A program made the position numbers and the translations under genes. Of a stretch of 64,000 nt of DNA, positions 34,147-42,962 are shown one piece after another (the first letter of the stretch is position 1; each line of letters starts with the position of its first letter). Origin of the DNA: Nisaea sp. (lineage in GTDB: Bacteria; Pseudomonadota; Alphaproteobacteria; Thalassobaculales; Thalassobaculaceae); NCBI RefSeq assembly GCF_034670185.1, contig NZ_JAXMNY010000002.1, positions 812,927 to 876,926 on the forward strand. The letters run 5' to 3'. Under the pieces are notes generated by a model. It saw only the letters and a program-made list of their open reading frames with translations. It ran no database searches and was not told where the DNA came from.

Positions 34147-36177
34147 ATGGCCACCGAAAGCGGGCGGCTGCTGGTCTGCAATTGCAATCAGACCATGCCC
34201 CTGGAGTCCGTCGCGCGCGCAGTTATGCAAGGCGATGCGGCACCCTTCATCCATTCAGCCCTGTGCCGATCCCAACTTGGAAATTTTCGCGATGCGGCAG
34301 CCGCAGGCACCCCGCTGACCGTCTGCTGTACTCAGGAAGCGCCGCTGTTCAGCGAAATCGGGCAGGAAAGCGGACTGGATGAGAGCGCGTTAAGCTTCGT
34401 CAATATCCGCGAGAGGGCCGGCTGGTCCGACGAGGCCAAGGATGCCGGACCGAAGATCGCCGCACTCATCGCGGAGGCCACGGTCGCAGGAACGCCGACA
34501 ACGCAGGTATCGCTCTCTTCCGACGGGATCTGCCTGGTCTATGGCAAGGATCAGTCCGCTCTCGACGCGGCACGGCAACTCTCGGAGCGGCTCGACGTCA
34601 CGCTGCTGCTGAAAGAAAGCGGCGGCATCGTGCCGCCTTCAGTCATGGATGTGCCGGTGTTTCATGGCCGGATCATCCGGACCGCCGGGCATCTCGGCGC
34701 CTTCGAAATCGGCGTCGACGATTACGCGCCGGCCAATCCGGCAAGCCGAGACGCCTTCTCCTTCGAGCGGCCGCAGAACGGCGCTGTCTCGAAATGCGAC
34801 CTCATTCTCGACCTGACCGGAGAGACCCCGCTTTTCACCGGCCACGACAAGCGCGACGGTTATTTCCGACCCGATCCGGGCGATCCGGTCGCGGTGCAGA
34901 AGGCCTTGTTCGAGCTTTCGGACATGGTCGGCGAATTCGCGAAACCGCGTTATGTGGATTTCAAAGCCGATCTCTGCGCACATTCCCGCAGCCGCAAGAC
35001 CGGCTGTTCGCGCTGCATCGATGTCTGCCCGGCCGGCGCAATCAGCTCAGACGGCGATGTTGTCGCCTTCGATGCACATATTTGCGGTGGTTGCGGTGCC
35101 TGTAATTCGGTCTGTCCGACCGGCGCAGCACATTACGCCTTCCCGCCAACCACAACCCTGGTCGAGCGCCTGTCCGTGCTGATGCAGGCCTATGCGGATG
35201 CCGGCGGGCGCGATGCCGCCCTCTTCGTCCACGATGCCACTGACGGCGCCCCGATAATCGACATGTCGGCCAGGTTCGGGCGCGGCTTGCCCGCCCATGT
35301 GATCCCGTTCGCCGTCACCCAGGTGACCCAGATCGGTCTTGATTTCCTGGCCGCCGCCTTTGCATTCGGTGTCGGCCGGGTGGTGCTGCACGCACACCCG
35401 CGCAAGCAGGAGGAGATCGGCGGATTGGCGAGCCAGATCGGACTTGCCGAAACAGTCCTGACCGGGCTCGGCTTCGAGAGTGGCCGGGTGGAGTTGCTGG
35501 TTGAGGCCAATCCGGACGCGGTCGAAGCCAGACTCTGGTCAATGGACCGGTCCAAGGGCGTTGCCCCGCGTTTCTTCCTGCCGCTCGGCGGCAAGCGGGA
35601 AATCATGGATACGGCCCTCGCCCAGCTCCGCCTTGCGGCACCGACCCCGGTCGACACGATCGCCCTTCCGCCCGGCGCACCGTATGGCCGGGTGAATGTG
35701 GATGTTGAGGCCTGCACGCTCTGCCTTGCCTGCGTCAGCGCCTGCCCGGCCAGCGCCCTGCTGGACAACCCGGAGGCACCCCAGCTTTCCTTCGTCGAAA
35801 GCAGTTGCGTGCAATGCGGGCTTTGCCGGAACACCTGCCCGGAAAGCGCCATCACGCTGGAGCCGCAGATCAACTTCCTGACCTCAGCCAGGTCGCCAGT
35901 TGTGATGAAGGAAGAGGAGCCGTTCCATTGCGTGCGCTGCGACAAGCCCTTCGCCGCGAAAAGCACCATCGACCGGATCGTCAAAACACTGGCGGAGAAG
36001 CACTCGATGTTCGCGACGCCGGAAGCCGCCCGGCGCCTGCAGATGTGCGAGGATTGCCGCGTTGTCGACCAGTTCGAGGAAGGTAACCCGATGGCAGGTG
36101 GCGCCCGCCCGATGGTCCGCACGACAGAGGATTATCAGGCCGGCAATGTCCCCGACGAGGACGACAGCATCCACTGA
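34147..36177 (+). CDS. 676-residue multi-cluster 4Fe-4S protein
   Basis: A soluble ferredoxin-like protein with two paired [4Fe-4S] modules. One is at about residues 280-325 (CSRCIDVCPAGA and CGGCGACNSVCPTGA). The other is at about 518-565 (CTLCLACVSACPASA and CVQCGLCRNTCPESA). Extra cysteines near both ends (LLVCNCNQTM; HCVRCDKPF; MCEDCR) could hold further clusters or zinc. It has no signal peptide or membrane helix, so it is cytoplasmic. GGGAG precedes the ATG at 34147; the longer open frame from 33862 is unlikely. It is divergent from the formate dehydrogenase operon. An electron-transfer role in cofactor or sulfur delivery to FdhA is a guess. Confidence 0.82.
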   Translation: MATESGRLLVCNCNQTMPLESVARAVMQGDAAPFIHSALCRSQLGNFRDAAAAGTPLTVCCTQEAPLFSEIGQESGLDESALSFVNIRERAGWSDEAKDAGPKIAALIAEATVAGTPTTQVSLSSDGICLVYGKDQSALDAARQLSERLDVTLLLKESGGIVPPSVMDVPVFHGRIIRTAGHLGAFEIGVDDYAPANPASRDAFSFERPQNGAVSKCDLILDLTGETPLFTGHDKRDGYFRPDPGDPVAVQKALFELSDMVGEFAKPRYVDFKADLCAHSRSRKTGCSRCIDVCPAGAISSDGDVVAFDAHICGGCGACNSVCPTGAAHYAFPPTTTLVERLSVLMQAYADAGGRDAALFVHDATDGAPIIDMSARFGRGLPAHVIPFAVTQVTQIGLDFLAAAFAFGVGRVVLHAHPRKQEEIGGLASQIGLAETVLTGLGFESGRVELLVEANPDAVEARLWSMDRSKGVAPRFFLPLGGKREIMDTALAQLRLAAPTPVDTIALPPGAPYGRVNVDVEACTLCLACVSACPASALLDNPEAPQLSFVESSCVQCGLCRNTCPESAITLEPQINFLTSARSPVVMKEEEPFHCVRCDKPFAAKSTIDRIVKTLAEKHSMFATPEAARRLQMCEDCRVVDQFEEGNPMAGGARPMVRTTEDYQAGNVPDEDDSIH

Positions 36178-36198
36178 CCACCCGGAGCTGTAGACGCG

Positions 36199-36486
36199 TC
36201 AGCCGCCGAACCGATCCTGGCACATGGCGGCGGCGCGTTGCTTGAAGAGGGTGTGTTTGGCATCGTCGATCACACCCTCCGCCAGCATCCGGTCAACCGG
36301 GCCATAGCGTTCCGAAAGACAGGCCGCCAATTCGGGGTTGGCCGGCACCACCGGCACAGCGGCGCCGTCCGTGAACACTGTCAGATCATCGCGGTGAATG
36401 TAGGCGAGTGACGCCACCGACAGGATCAAAACCAGACCCGCAACCAGACGGGCCCGCCTGCTGTCGATAAAAGGTTCGGTGGCCAC
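36199..36486 (-). CDS. Small single-span membrane protein, hypothetical
   Basis: A 95-residue protein with one hydrophobic segment (about residues 14-30, LVAGLVLILSVASLAYI). A polar, probably periplasmic domain follows with two Cys (LAACLSERYG and AAMCQDRF). I do not recognise the family. The start is a GTG at 36486, 5 bases downstream of the DUF6494 stop, so the two are cotranscribed. It converges on the large Fe-S protein gene. Context links it to the formate dehydrogenase accessory set. Confidence 0.62.
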   Translation of the reverse strand: MATEPFIDSRRARLVAGLVLILSVASLAYIHRDDLTVFTDGAAVPVVPANPELAACLSERYGPVDRMLAEGVIDDAKHTLFKQRAAAMCQDRFGG

Positions 36487-36491
36487 GGCCG

Positions 36492-36698
36492 TTACTCGGT
36501 CTCGATCGTGCCGTCGATGGTCACTTCAAGACCCGCCGCCGGGATCGACAGCACAACCTTGGCATCCGCTGCAGCGCCGGGTTTCAAAGCGCCGCTCTCC
36601 ACCGCCGCGCGGATCGCTGTCTCGATCTCGCGTTGACTGGTCACGCCGACCTTCTTCAGAAACTTGCGGACACTCATGTTGAAGATGTCTTCGTTCAT
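36492..36698 (-). CDS. DUF6494-family small protein
   Basis: A 68-residue protein beginning MNEDIFNMSVRKFLKKVGVT and ending with two predicted strands (LEVTIDGTIETE). It resembles DUF6494 as I recall it; the function is unknown. GGGAG lies close before the ATG. It is placed between the DUF6352 gene and a small membrane protein on the same strand, with spacings of 5-12 bases, so it is part of a four-gene operon. Confidence 0.78.
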   Translation of the reverse strand: MNEDIFNMSVRKFLKKVGVTSQREIETAIRAAVESGALKPGAAADAKVVLSIPAAGLEVTIDGTIETE

Positions 36699-36710
36699 GT
36701 CTTTTCTCCC

Positions 36711-37742
36711 TTACGCCGGCACGGCCAGCGGTAAATTGACCAACAGGTTTTGCGGCTTCATCCGCAGCACGCCTTTCGCGTCCTGCGCCAATCCGAGATA
36801 GACCGGACGCCCAGCGATATCTGCGCGCATGGCTTCCGGTTGCTTGAAATCGAGCCTGAACAGCGCGATCAGGTTGACCAGAGTCTCCTCGTCCACCTCT
36901 TCACCCTTGTAGAGCGCATTCAGGATGCCGGTCGAGGTCGCATCGAGACCGACATGCCAGACCCAGCGCTCGTCCTTGATGCTGCGCACCGGGGTCACGG
37001 AGACCTCGACGCCAAGGAAATGGGCAGCCCAGCTTTCCAGCACTCGGCACAGCGCATCCAGCCCCGGGCGGGTGAAGGTAAGATCGAGCACAGTGTCGAA
37101 CCGGTCGCTCCGATCCCAATAGATCGCCGCGTTTTCCTCGGTCAGCACATCCAGCTCGACGGAGCGTAGCGGGGTGTCGTTCTCCGCGATCAGGCGCTCC
37201 AGCGAACTTTGACCCTGCCCCGCCGCATGCATGTCGACAATTTCCTCGTCGGCGCACATCACGATGCCTTCCTGCAACGTCACCCGCTGGCTCCGGAACA
37301 GCAGCTCGGCGGCACGGGCGCGGATCGGGTCACTCACCCCCTCCAGCATGTTGCGGGCGACGGCATGGGCAATCTGGTCGAGGAACAGCGGCGGGATGGA
37401 GACGTCGCCGGACAGAAAGGTCGAGAGATAGAAGGCTTCGAGACTGTCCGCCGTCAGCAGGGCATTGCGGAAGCCGAGTACGATCTCATAATTCTCCCGT
37501 CCATCCTTATCGCCGAACGCCGACAGCTCCATTTCACTGACCGGCCTGCGCGGGTCTTGCAGAAGGGCCGCATGGAGACTGCGCTCCGTCGCACAGGATT
37601 CCTCGACCGGCGCCACTTCGGGCCGGGCGAAGATCGCGCGCAGGAAATCATCCGTAACCGCCAGGCGGCCGTCGGCCGTCCGGTCAAGCAGCGCATGGCC
37701 GGAGCTGATCCAGAAATCCCGAGGTGCATCCAAAACTGTCAT
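36711..37742 (-). CDS. DUF6352-family protein
   Basis: A 343-residue soluble protein that starts with DFWISSGHALLDRTADGRL, a conserved opening in DUF6352 proteins as I recall them. It continues with ENYEIVLGFRNALLTADSLEAFYL and a C-terminal domain around WVWHVGLDATSTGILNALY. No cofactor motif is obvious. It lies 13 bases downstream of the lipoate-ligase-like gene and 12 bases upstream of the DUF6494 gene. Together with the Fe-S protein and DUF3305/3306 it forms a recurrent but functionally undefined neighbourhood of formate dehydrogenase. Confidence 0.75.
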   Translation of the reverse strand: MTVLDAPRDFWISSGHALLDRTADGRLAVTDDFLRAIFARPEVAPVEESCATERSLHAALLQDPRRPVSEMELSAFGDKDGRENYEIVLGFRNALLTADSLEAFYLSTFLSGDVSIPPLFLDQIAHAVARNMLEGVSDPIRARAAELLFRSQRVTLQEGIVMCADEEIVDMHAAGQGQSSLERLIAENDTPLRSVELDVLTEENAAIYWDRSDRFDTVLDLTFTRPGLDALCRVLESWAAHFLGVEVSVTPVRSIKDERWVWHVGLDATSTGILNALYKGEEVDEETLVNLIALFRLDFKQPEAMRADIAGRPVYLGLAQDAKGVLRMKPQNLLVNLPLAVPA

Positions 37743-37755
37743 TTATCCGCCTGCT

Positions 37756-38508
37756 TCAATCGAGGGACCAAGTTGGCTTGCGCAGCACATCGGTCAACGC
37801 CACCAGCGGCGTTTTCGTATCGCCGAGAACCAGTCCGCCATTTTCGTCGAGCCCAAGCAAGGTGCCTTTCCACTGACCGCCACCGAATCTGAGATCCACC
37901 GTCTCGCCCCGTTTCGCGGCACGCGGCAGCCAGTTATCGGCAATAGGACGGAAGCCGTCCGAGACATAGCGGTTGGTCCAGAGCAGGAAATGCCGGGAGA
38001 AACTCTCCAGCAAGCCGCCTGTGGTGAGCTCACCACACCCCTCGTCGAACAATGTCGTCCGCTGCCGCATCATACCCGGCTCCGGCGCATCTTCGCGCGG
38101 CGTCATCGCAACCTCGACGCTGAGCACAGCCCAGTCGGGCACCGGATCGTCAGCCAGATTTTCCCACGCGGACGGGTCCACCGTGAGACGAACCCCTCCG
38201 GCCAGACCGCCATTCACGATCAGCCGGTCCGGCCAGCCAAACATGACCTCGACCTGCGGCGGGACCTGGGCGCCAAGGCAATCGCCGAGCGCGACCATCG
38301 CCACATGAACCGCCGCGAGGCTTTCGGAAAGCGGTTTATCCGGTGCCAGCACGATGGCGCAGGACATGACATCAGCACTGTCGCTCCAGTACAGGTTCGC
38401 CGGATCGGCACCGTTTTTCGCCGCCTCGACGGCCAGCGCCAGAATATCAGCCTCCGCATCGTGGCGATGTGGCCGGTATATCGGCGGAAAAGTAAGCTCT
38501 TCTTGCAT
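37756..38508 (-). CDS. Biotin/lipoate-protein ligase-like protein
   Basis: A 250-residue protein related to the biotin/lipoate ligase fold, with a C-terminal barrel-like part (RGETVDLRFGGGQWKGTLLGL). The central VMFGWPDRLIVNGGLAGGVRL aligns with the ligase strand that normally has W-P-N/D-D...KhxGI. The catalytic Lys of that motif appears to be replaced (GLAGG), so activity as a ligase is doubtful. Relatives are annotated with a DUF4444 tail. GGGAG precedes the ATG. It is first in the four-gene minus-strand operon beside the formate dehydrogenase locus and divergent from the TPR glycosyltransferase gene. Confidence 0.72.
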   Translation of the reverse strand: MQEELTFPPIYRPHRHDAEADILALAVEAAKNGADPANLYWSDSADVMSCAIVLAPDKPLSESLAAVHVAMVALGDCLGAQVPPQVEVMFGWPDRLIVNGGLAGGVRLTVDPSAWENLADDPVPDWAVLSVEVAMTPREDAPEPGMMRQRTTLFDEGCGELTTGGLLESFSRHFLLWTNRYVSDGFRPIADNWLPRAAKRGETVDLRFGGGQWKGTLLGLDENGGLVLGDTKTPLVALTDVLRKPTWSLD

Positions 38509-38643
38509 GTTTCACTCCCTGCCGGGAAACCTACCATGGACACTCGGCCTGTCATCGGGAATCGCCATTGGCAGATCGGCATGATAAGCGATTCAAGTAG
38601 TTTGGCCCCGGTCGGGGGCTCATGGTGGGAAAGGAGACAGGGC

Positions 38644-40830
38644 GTGCAGATTCGCGAAATGCTGATCGCTGCACACAGCCTGCATCAGGCCGGTCGAATC
38701 GCCGAGGCCATATCCGGATATCGTCGTGTTCTCTGTGCATCGCCCAGCGAAGCAGACAGCTGGCACCTTCTGGGAACCGCGATGCTGCAGGCTGGCCATC
38801 CTGCACCCGCTGTTAACTGCATAAGGCGCGCCCTTGCCGCAGCGCCCGGGCGGCACGATTTCCGGCTCAATCTCGGCTTTGCCCTGATCGACAGTGGGGC
38901 TGCCGAGGCCGCCGTGTCGGCTCTGGCCGCCGGGTGCGCCAGCCTCTCCGGCCAAGCTGCGTTCTGGAACGCATGCGCATCCGCTAAAAAGCAGGCGGGA
39001 GATCCGTCCGGCGCCACTCTGGCGCTCCACAAAGCGATACTCCTCGAACCCGGCGATTCTGCATCCGCCTATAATCTTGCGCTCGGCTTGCAGGAGCAGA
39101 ACCGCAATGAAGATGCCCTCGATCACTATGACCGGGCCATCGCTCTTCAGGCCTCCGGTCACATTCCCTTCGCCAACCGTGCCCAGGCGTACCGCGCGCT
39201 GAACCGCCCGGCGGAGGCTGCCCGGGATTTCAAACGCGCCCTTGTCCTTGCCCCGGCTCTCCCGGATCTGCTGAACGACCTCGGCATCGTGCTCTGGGCA
39301 GAGAAAGACAGCTCGCACGCCATCGCACTCTACCGCTATGCCTTCGCAGCCGCTCCGGACAACCCGGAGATCCTGCGAAACCTTGCAAGCGCCCAGCTAA
39401 GCGCCGGAAACTACGAGACCGCGCTTGACACCTACATTGATGCGGCGAAGCGTTTTCCCTCGGTGCCTGCCTTCGCAGTCCGAAGAGCCTTTGCCCTGCC
39501 GGTTATTCCCCGGGATGTGCCGCAGATAGATGCCGCGCGCGAGAAGATAGCCGCATTCCTCGACTCTCCGGAAGCCCGGCGCATCCAGCTGACGGACCCG
39601 CTCAACCAGATTGGCGCCGCCAATTTCTATCTCGTCTATCACGGTCGCAACGACCTGGATCTGGCGGTCGGTATCAGCAAATTCTACCGGCATGCCTGCC
39701 CGATGCTTAACTTCACCGCCCCGCATGCAGGCGACGGCCCGCCGCCCGCAACCCGCAGGATTCGCCTTGGAATCTGTTCAACGCATCTTGCCGGGCACAC
39801 GATCGGCGCCGTGTTCGGCAATCTGGTGACCGGGATCGACCGGGAGCGCTTCACGCTCACCTTGCTGCGCCCGCCCAGCCTTCGGGATGCGGCGGCAGCG
39901 GAGATTGCCTCCCGGTTCGATGAGGTGGTGGAACTGCCGGCGAATATCGCTCAAGCGGCGGAGATCGCGGCGGCCTGCCGTCTCGATGCGCTGCTCTATA
40001 CCGATATCGGTATGGAGCCCTTCACCTATTTCCTTGCCCACACACGGCTGGCTCCGGTGCAATGGGTCACCTGGGGCCACCCCGTAACCACCGGCATCAG
40101 CACCGTGGACGCCTATCTCTCTCCGGACTGTTTTGAGCCAGAGGGAGCGGAAGCGCACTATTCAGAACGTCTGGTGCGCAGCCCCAGCATTCCGATGAAT
40201 TACCGCGATGAGCGCGTCCCGCCAGCCGGCGCGAAATCCGATTTCGGCCTGCCGGACAATCGGCCGCTTTATCTCTGTCCGCAAAATCTCTTCAAATTGC
40301 ATCCGGAGTTCGACCTCTGGCTCGGCGAGATTCTGAAAGCAGACCCGCGCGGCATGATCGGCTTGATCGGGGGCGCGAACATCGCATGGACAGAACAGGT
40401 GAAGGCCCGGCTCGCTCCCGTCCTGGGGGCTGACATGGAACGGGTGCGGTTTGTGCCGTTCCTTCCAAAGGCCGACTATATGCGGCTGCTAGGCGCTGCG
40501 GAGGTCATGTTGGACCCGATCCATTTCGGCGGCAGTAACACCACGCTCGGAGGGTTTGCAGCGGGAACGCCTGCTATCACCTGGCCAAGCGGCTACATGC
40601 GTGGGCGCATGACCATGGGGCTTTACCGGACAATGGGCGTCGAGGATTGCATCGCTTCAGGGCGCGTGGACTATGCGGCGAAGGCAACGGAGATCGCCAA
40701 CAACCCGACGATGCGGGCGGACATTGTCTCCCGTATCCGGGCCGCCCGCCCGTCCGTCGTCGAAACGACGGGCGCGGCCCGGGATCTCGGTCACTTGCTT
40801 GCGAACGCGGTCAGCTCGCGGAGCGGTTAG
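38644..40830 (+). CDS. TPR protein with O-GlcNAc-transferase-like domain
   Basis: A 728-residue SPINDLY/OGT-type protein. Residues about 1-280 contain six to seven tetratricopeptide repeats (for example AISGYRRVLCASPSEADSWH and ALDHYDRAIALQASG). The C-terminal half is a GT41-like glycosyltransferase with RRIRLGICSTHLAGHTIGAV, PVQWVTWGHPVTTGI, YLCPQNLFKLHPEFD and the nucleotide-sugar segment DPIHFGGSNTTLGGFAAGTP. It probably glycosylates Ser/Thr on proteins or acts on surface polysaccharide. The chosen GTG start at 38644 has AAGGAG 7 bases upstream; an ATG at 38581 is a weaker alternative. It overlaps the convergent cupin gene by 20 bases. Confidence 0.82.
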   Translation: MQIREMLIAAHSLHQAGRIAEAISGYRRVLCASPSEADSWHLLGTAMLQAGHPAPAVNCIRRALAAAPGRHDFRLNLGFALIDSGAAEAAVSALAAGCASLSGQAAFWNACASAKKQAGDPSGATLALHKAILLEPGDSASAYNLALGLQEQNRNEDALDHYDRAIALQASGHIPFANRAQAYRALNRPAEAARDFKRALVLAPALPDLLNDLGIVLWAEKDSSHAIALYRYAFAAAPDNPEILRNLASAQLSAGNYETALDTYIDAAKRFPSVPAFAVRRAFALPVIPRDVPQIDAAREKIAAFLDSPEARRIQLTDPLNQIGAANFYLVYHGRNDLDLAVGISKFYRHACPMLNFTAPHAGDGPPPATRRIRLGICSTHLAGHTIGAVFGNLVTGIDRERFTLTLLRPPSLRDAAAAEIASRFDEVVELPANIAQAAEIAAACRLDALLYTDIGMEPFTYFLAHTRLAPVQWVTWGHPVTTGISTVDAYLSPDCFEPEGAEAHYSERLVRSPSIPMNYRDERVPPAGAKSDFGLPDNRPLYLCPQNLFKLHPEFDLWLGEILKADPRGMIGLIGGANIAWTEQVKARLAPVLGADMERVRFVPFLPKADYMRLLGAAEVMLDPIHFGGSNTTLGGFAAGTPAITWPSGYMRGRMTMGLYRTMGVEDCIASGRVDYAAKATEIANNPTMRADIVSRIRAARPSVVETTGAARDLGHLLANAVSSRSG

Positions 40831-41353
40831 CGATGAACATGGCTTTACCGGTTTCCATGTCATAACGCAGCCGCGGCTCGTTCTCCAGCGGCCGCCCTGT
40901 CACCCGCACAAAGCAGGCCTGGGCCGGATAATCGATCGCGTGAATGGCCCGCACATCGTAAAGACCGGCCTGACCCGGCGCGAGCCTGTAGGTCTTCACA
41001 TGCTCGATCTTCACGTCGCCATCCCCGTCGCCGCCATCGGCCCGGCTGAACTCGCTCATGTCGGTATATTCCTTGGCCTGACCGTAGATTGCCCAGGAGG
41101 TACCGTGATCGTGCGGTGGCGAGGCATGCGGCTTGTCATTCACATGGGCCAGAACGACAAATTCGAGCTCATCGTCACGGTAAAGCTCGGTCACGCCAAT
41201 CGGTGCGTCCTTGCCGCAAACGTCCTCGACAAAAGCCTGGTTCATCAGCAGCTTTTCGAGGTTCTTGCGGACTGCTTCCCGGCCTGCGGGACTGTTGTCG
41301 CGCGCCAGAGCGTCATGGCTTTCGCGACAGAATTCGTCCAGACCGTATGCCAT
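40811..41353 (-). CDS. Cupin-fold metalloprotein
   Basis: A 180-residue double-stranded beta-helix protein. The metal-binding pattern is visible: HVNDKPHASPPHDHGTSW supplies His ligands, and LYDVRAIHAIDYPAQ a later His. It resembles the cysteine-dioxygenase-like or COG5553-type predicted metal-dependent enzymes; the substrate is unknown. An AGGGAG site lies about 8-9 bases before the ATG. It overlaps the end of the convergent TPR-glycosyltransferase gene by 20 bases. It is not clearly cotranscribed with hldE, as about 130 bases separate them. Confidence 0.75.
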   Translation of the reverse strand: MAYGLDEFCRESHDALARDNSPAGREAVRKNLEKLLMNQAFVEDVCGKDAPIGVTELYRDDELEFVVLAHVNDKPHASPPHDHGTSWAIYGQAKEYTDMSEFSRADGGDGDGDVKIEHVKTYRLAPGQAGLYDVRAIHAIDYPAQACFVRVTGRPLENEPRLRYDMETGKAMFIANRSAS

Positions 41354-41383
41354 CGGAGATCTCCCTCTAGAATTCTTTTAGGC

Positions 41384-41416
41384 CTCCCCGATTTGGTTCC
41401 GGGCGGAACGGGGGAG
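41384..41416. other. Inverted repeat between hldE and the cupin gene
   Basis: CTCCCCG (41384-41390) can pair with CGGGGGAG (41409-41416), enclosing a smaller TTCCG/CGGAA hairpin. There is no U-tract on either strand. It may act as a terminator-like or promoter-proximal structure. Confidence 0.35.
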
Positions 41417-41486
41417 TGCAATCAGGTTCGGTATTCTTGCCCCGATAGGGCAGGAACGCAACGGGGCCGATCAGGATACAACCAGA

Positions 41487-42962
41487 TTACCGGCCCGCGT
41501 TCATCCGGGCGATGGTCGCCGTGGTGCTGTGGCCGTCCTCGAGCCCGGCCAGCACGACTTTTCCGCCATAGGATTGAACGAAATCGGCTCCGACCACGGT
41601 CTCGACCGTATAGTCGGCGCCTTTCACCAACACGTCGGGACGGATCATCTCGATCAGTTCCTGCGGCGTATCCTCGCTGAAAATCGCGATCCCATCCACC
41701 GACGCGAGGGACGCCAATACCGACGCGCGCGCGGCCTCCGACTGCACCGGGCGGGCCGGGCCTTTAAGGCGTGATACCGAGGCATCGCTGTTCAGGCCGA
41801 CGATCAGGCGATCACACGCGGCCTTGGCCTGGCGCATCAGGGAAACGTGCCCTGGATGCAGCAGGTCGAAACAGCCATTCGTGAAGCCCACCTTGAGGCC
41901 CTGCTTGCGCCACTCTTCCGCCCGCTTGGCAATCATATCGGGCGACGCGACCTTGACCTCGCCCTGCAGCAGATCGTGAGCCCGGAATGCGGCCGCCAGT
42001 TCAGAGGCATAGGCCACTGCGGTACCCATCTTGCCAACCACAATCCCGGCAGCCGCATTCGCCAGCTCGATCCCCTCGGCGACGGGAATTCCGCGGCCAA
42101 GGGATGCCGCGAGCACCGCAACAACCGTATCGCCGGCGCCCGAAACATCGAAGACTTCCCGCGCCACCGCGTCGAAATGCAGCGGCTCCTCATCCGGGTT
42201 GCCGGACACATAGGTCATGCCGTCCTGGCTCCGGGTAACGAGCACAGCTCCGATCCCCGCGGTCTCGATGATGTGCCGCGCGGCCGCCACGATTTCATCG
42301 GTCGATCCGGCTGGCATACCGCTCGCTTCGGACAGCTCGCGCCTGTTCGGCGTGATGGCCGTTGCGCCGCGATAACGCGTGTAGTCCGTGCCTTTCGGAT
42401 CGACAATGGTCGGGCGGCCCTTGTTCCGAGCCGCCGAAATCAGCGCTCCCAGAATGGAATCCGTCAGCAGCCCCTTGCCATAGTCCGACAGCACAAGCGC
42501 AGAAGAGTCTTCGAGATCGGCAACGGCCCGCGAGATCAGGTCTTCCTCGAGACCGGCATCAATCGCATGCACATTCTCCTGATCCGCGCGCAGCAATTGC
42601 TGCGCGCCGGCGACATACCGGGTCTTGATCGTCGTCTCACGCCCAGGAACCGTCAGCAGATGACTTTCAACGCCCGGCTCTTCCGCCACCAGACCGGTCA
42701 GCTCCCGTCCAGCCGCGTCGCGCCCGATCACGGAAATGAAACAGGCCTCCGCGCCAAGCGCGACCAGATTGCGGACCACGTTCCCGGCACCGCCAAGCAT
42801 CGCTGTCTCGCGCTCGATCCGCAGAACCGGGACCGGCGCTTCCGGCGAGATCCGGTCGACCGCCCCGTAGACAAACCGGTCGAGCATGGCATCGCCGACA
42901 CAGAGAAGGCGAACCCCGGAGAGGGACTCGACTTTGGCGGAGAGGTCGGAATCGCGCGTCAT
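41487..42962 (-). CDS. hldE: Heptose kinase/adenylyltransferase HldE
   Basis: A 491-residue bifunctional enzyme for ADP-heptose synthesis for the LPS inner core. The N-terminal PfkB-family kinase (to about residue 330) has LLCVGDAMLDRFVYG, VLSDYGKGLLT and the catalytic DVSGAGDTVVAVL. The C-terminal nucleotidyltransferase has TNGCFDLLHPGHVSLM with the HxGH motif, and ends with DGHSTTATIARM. Both activities are therefore likely intact. Its ATG directly follows the gmhA stop (TAAATG), showing coupling with the preceding pathway enzyme. The presence of this route implies heptose-containing LPS or another ADP-heptose use. Confidence 0.94.
   Translation of the reverse strand: MTRDSDLSAKVESLSGVRLLCVGDAMLDRFVYGAVDRISPEAPVPVLRIERETAMLGGAGNVVRNLVALGAEACFISVIGRDAAGRELTGLVAEEPGVESHLLTVPGRETTIKTRYVAGAQQLLRADQENVHAIDAGLEEDLISRAVADLEDSSALVLSDYGKGLLTDSILGALISAARNKGRPTIVDPKGTDYTRYRGATAITPNRRELSEASGMPAGSTDEIVAAARHIIETAGIGAVLVTRSQDGMTYVSGNPDEEPLHFDAVAREVFDVSGAGDTVVAVLAASLGRGIPVAEGIELANAAAGIVVGKMGTAVAYASELAAAFRAHDLLQGEVKVASPDMIAKRAEEWRKQGLKVGFTNGCFDLLHPGHVSLMRQAKAACDRLIVGLNSDASVSRLKGPARPVQSEAARASVLASLASVDGIAIFSEDTPQELIEMIRPDVLVKGADYTVETVVGADFVQSYGGKVVLAGLEDGHSTTATIARMNAGR

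Noticed and set aside
38581..38643. ATG at 38581 as the start of the TPR-glycosyltransferase gene
   Set aside because: It is in frame but has no ribosome site, while the GTG at 38644 has AAGGAG at ideal spacing. It is kept only as an alternative.
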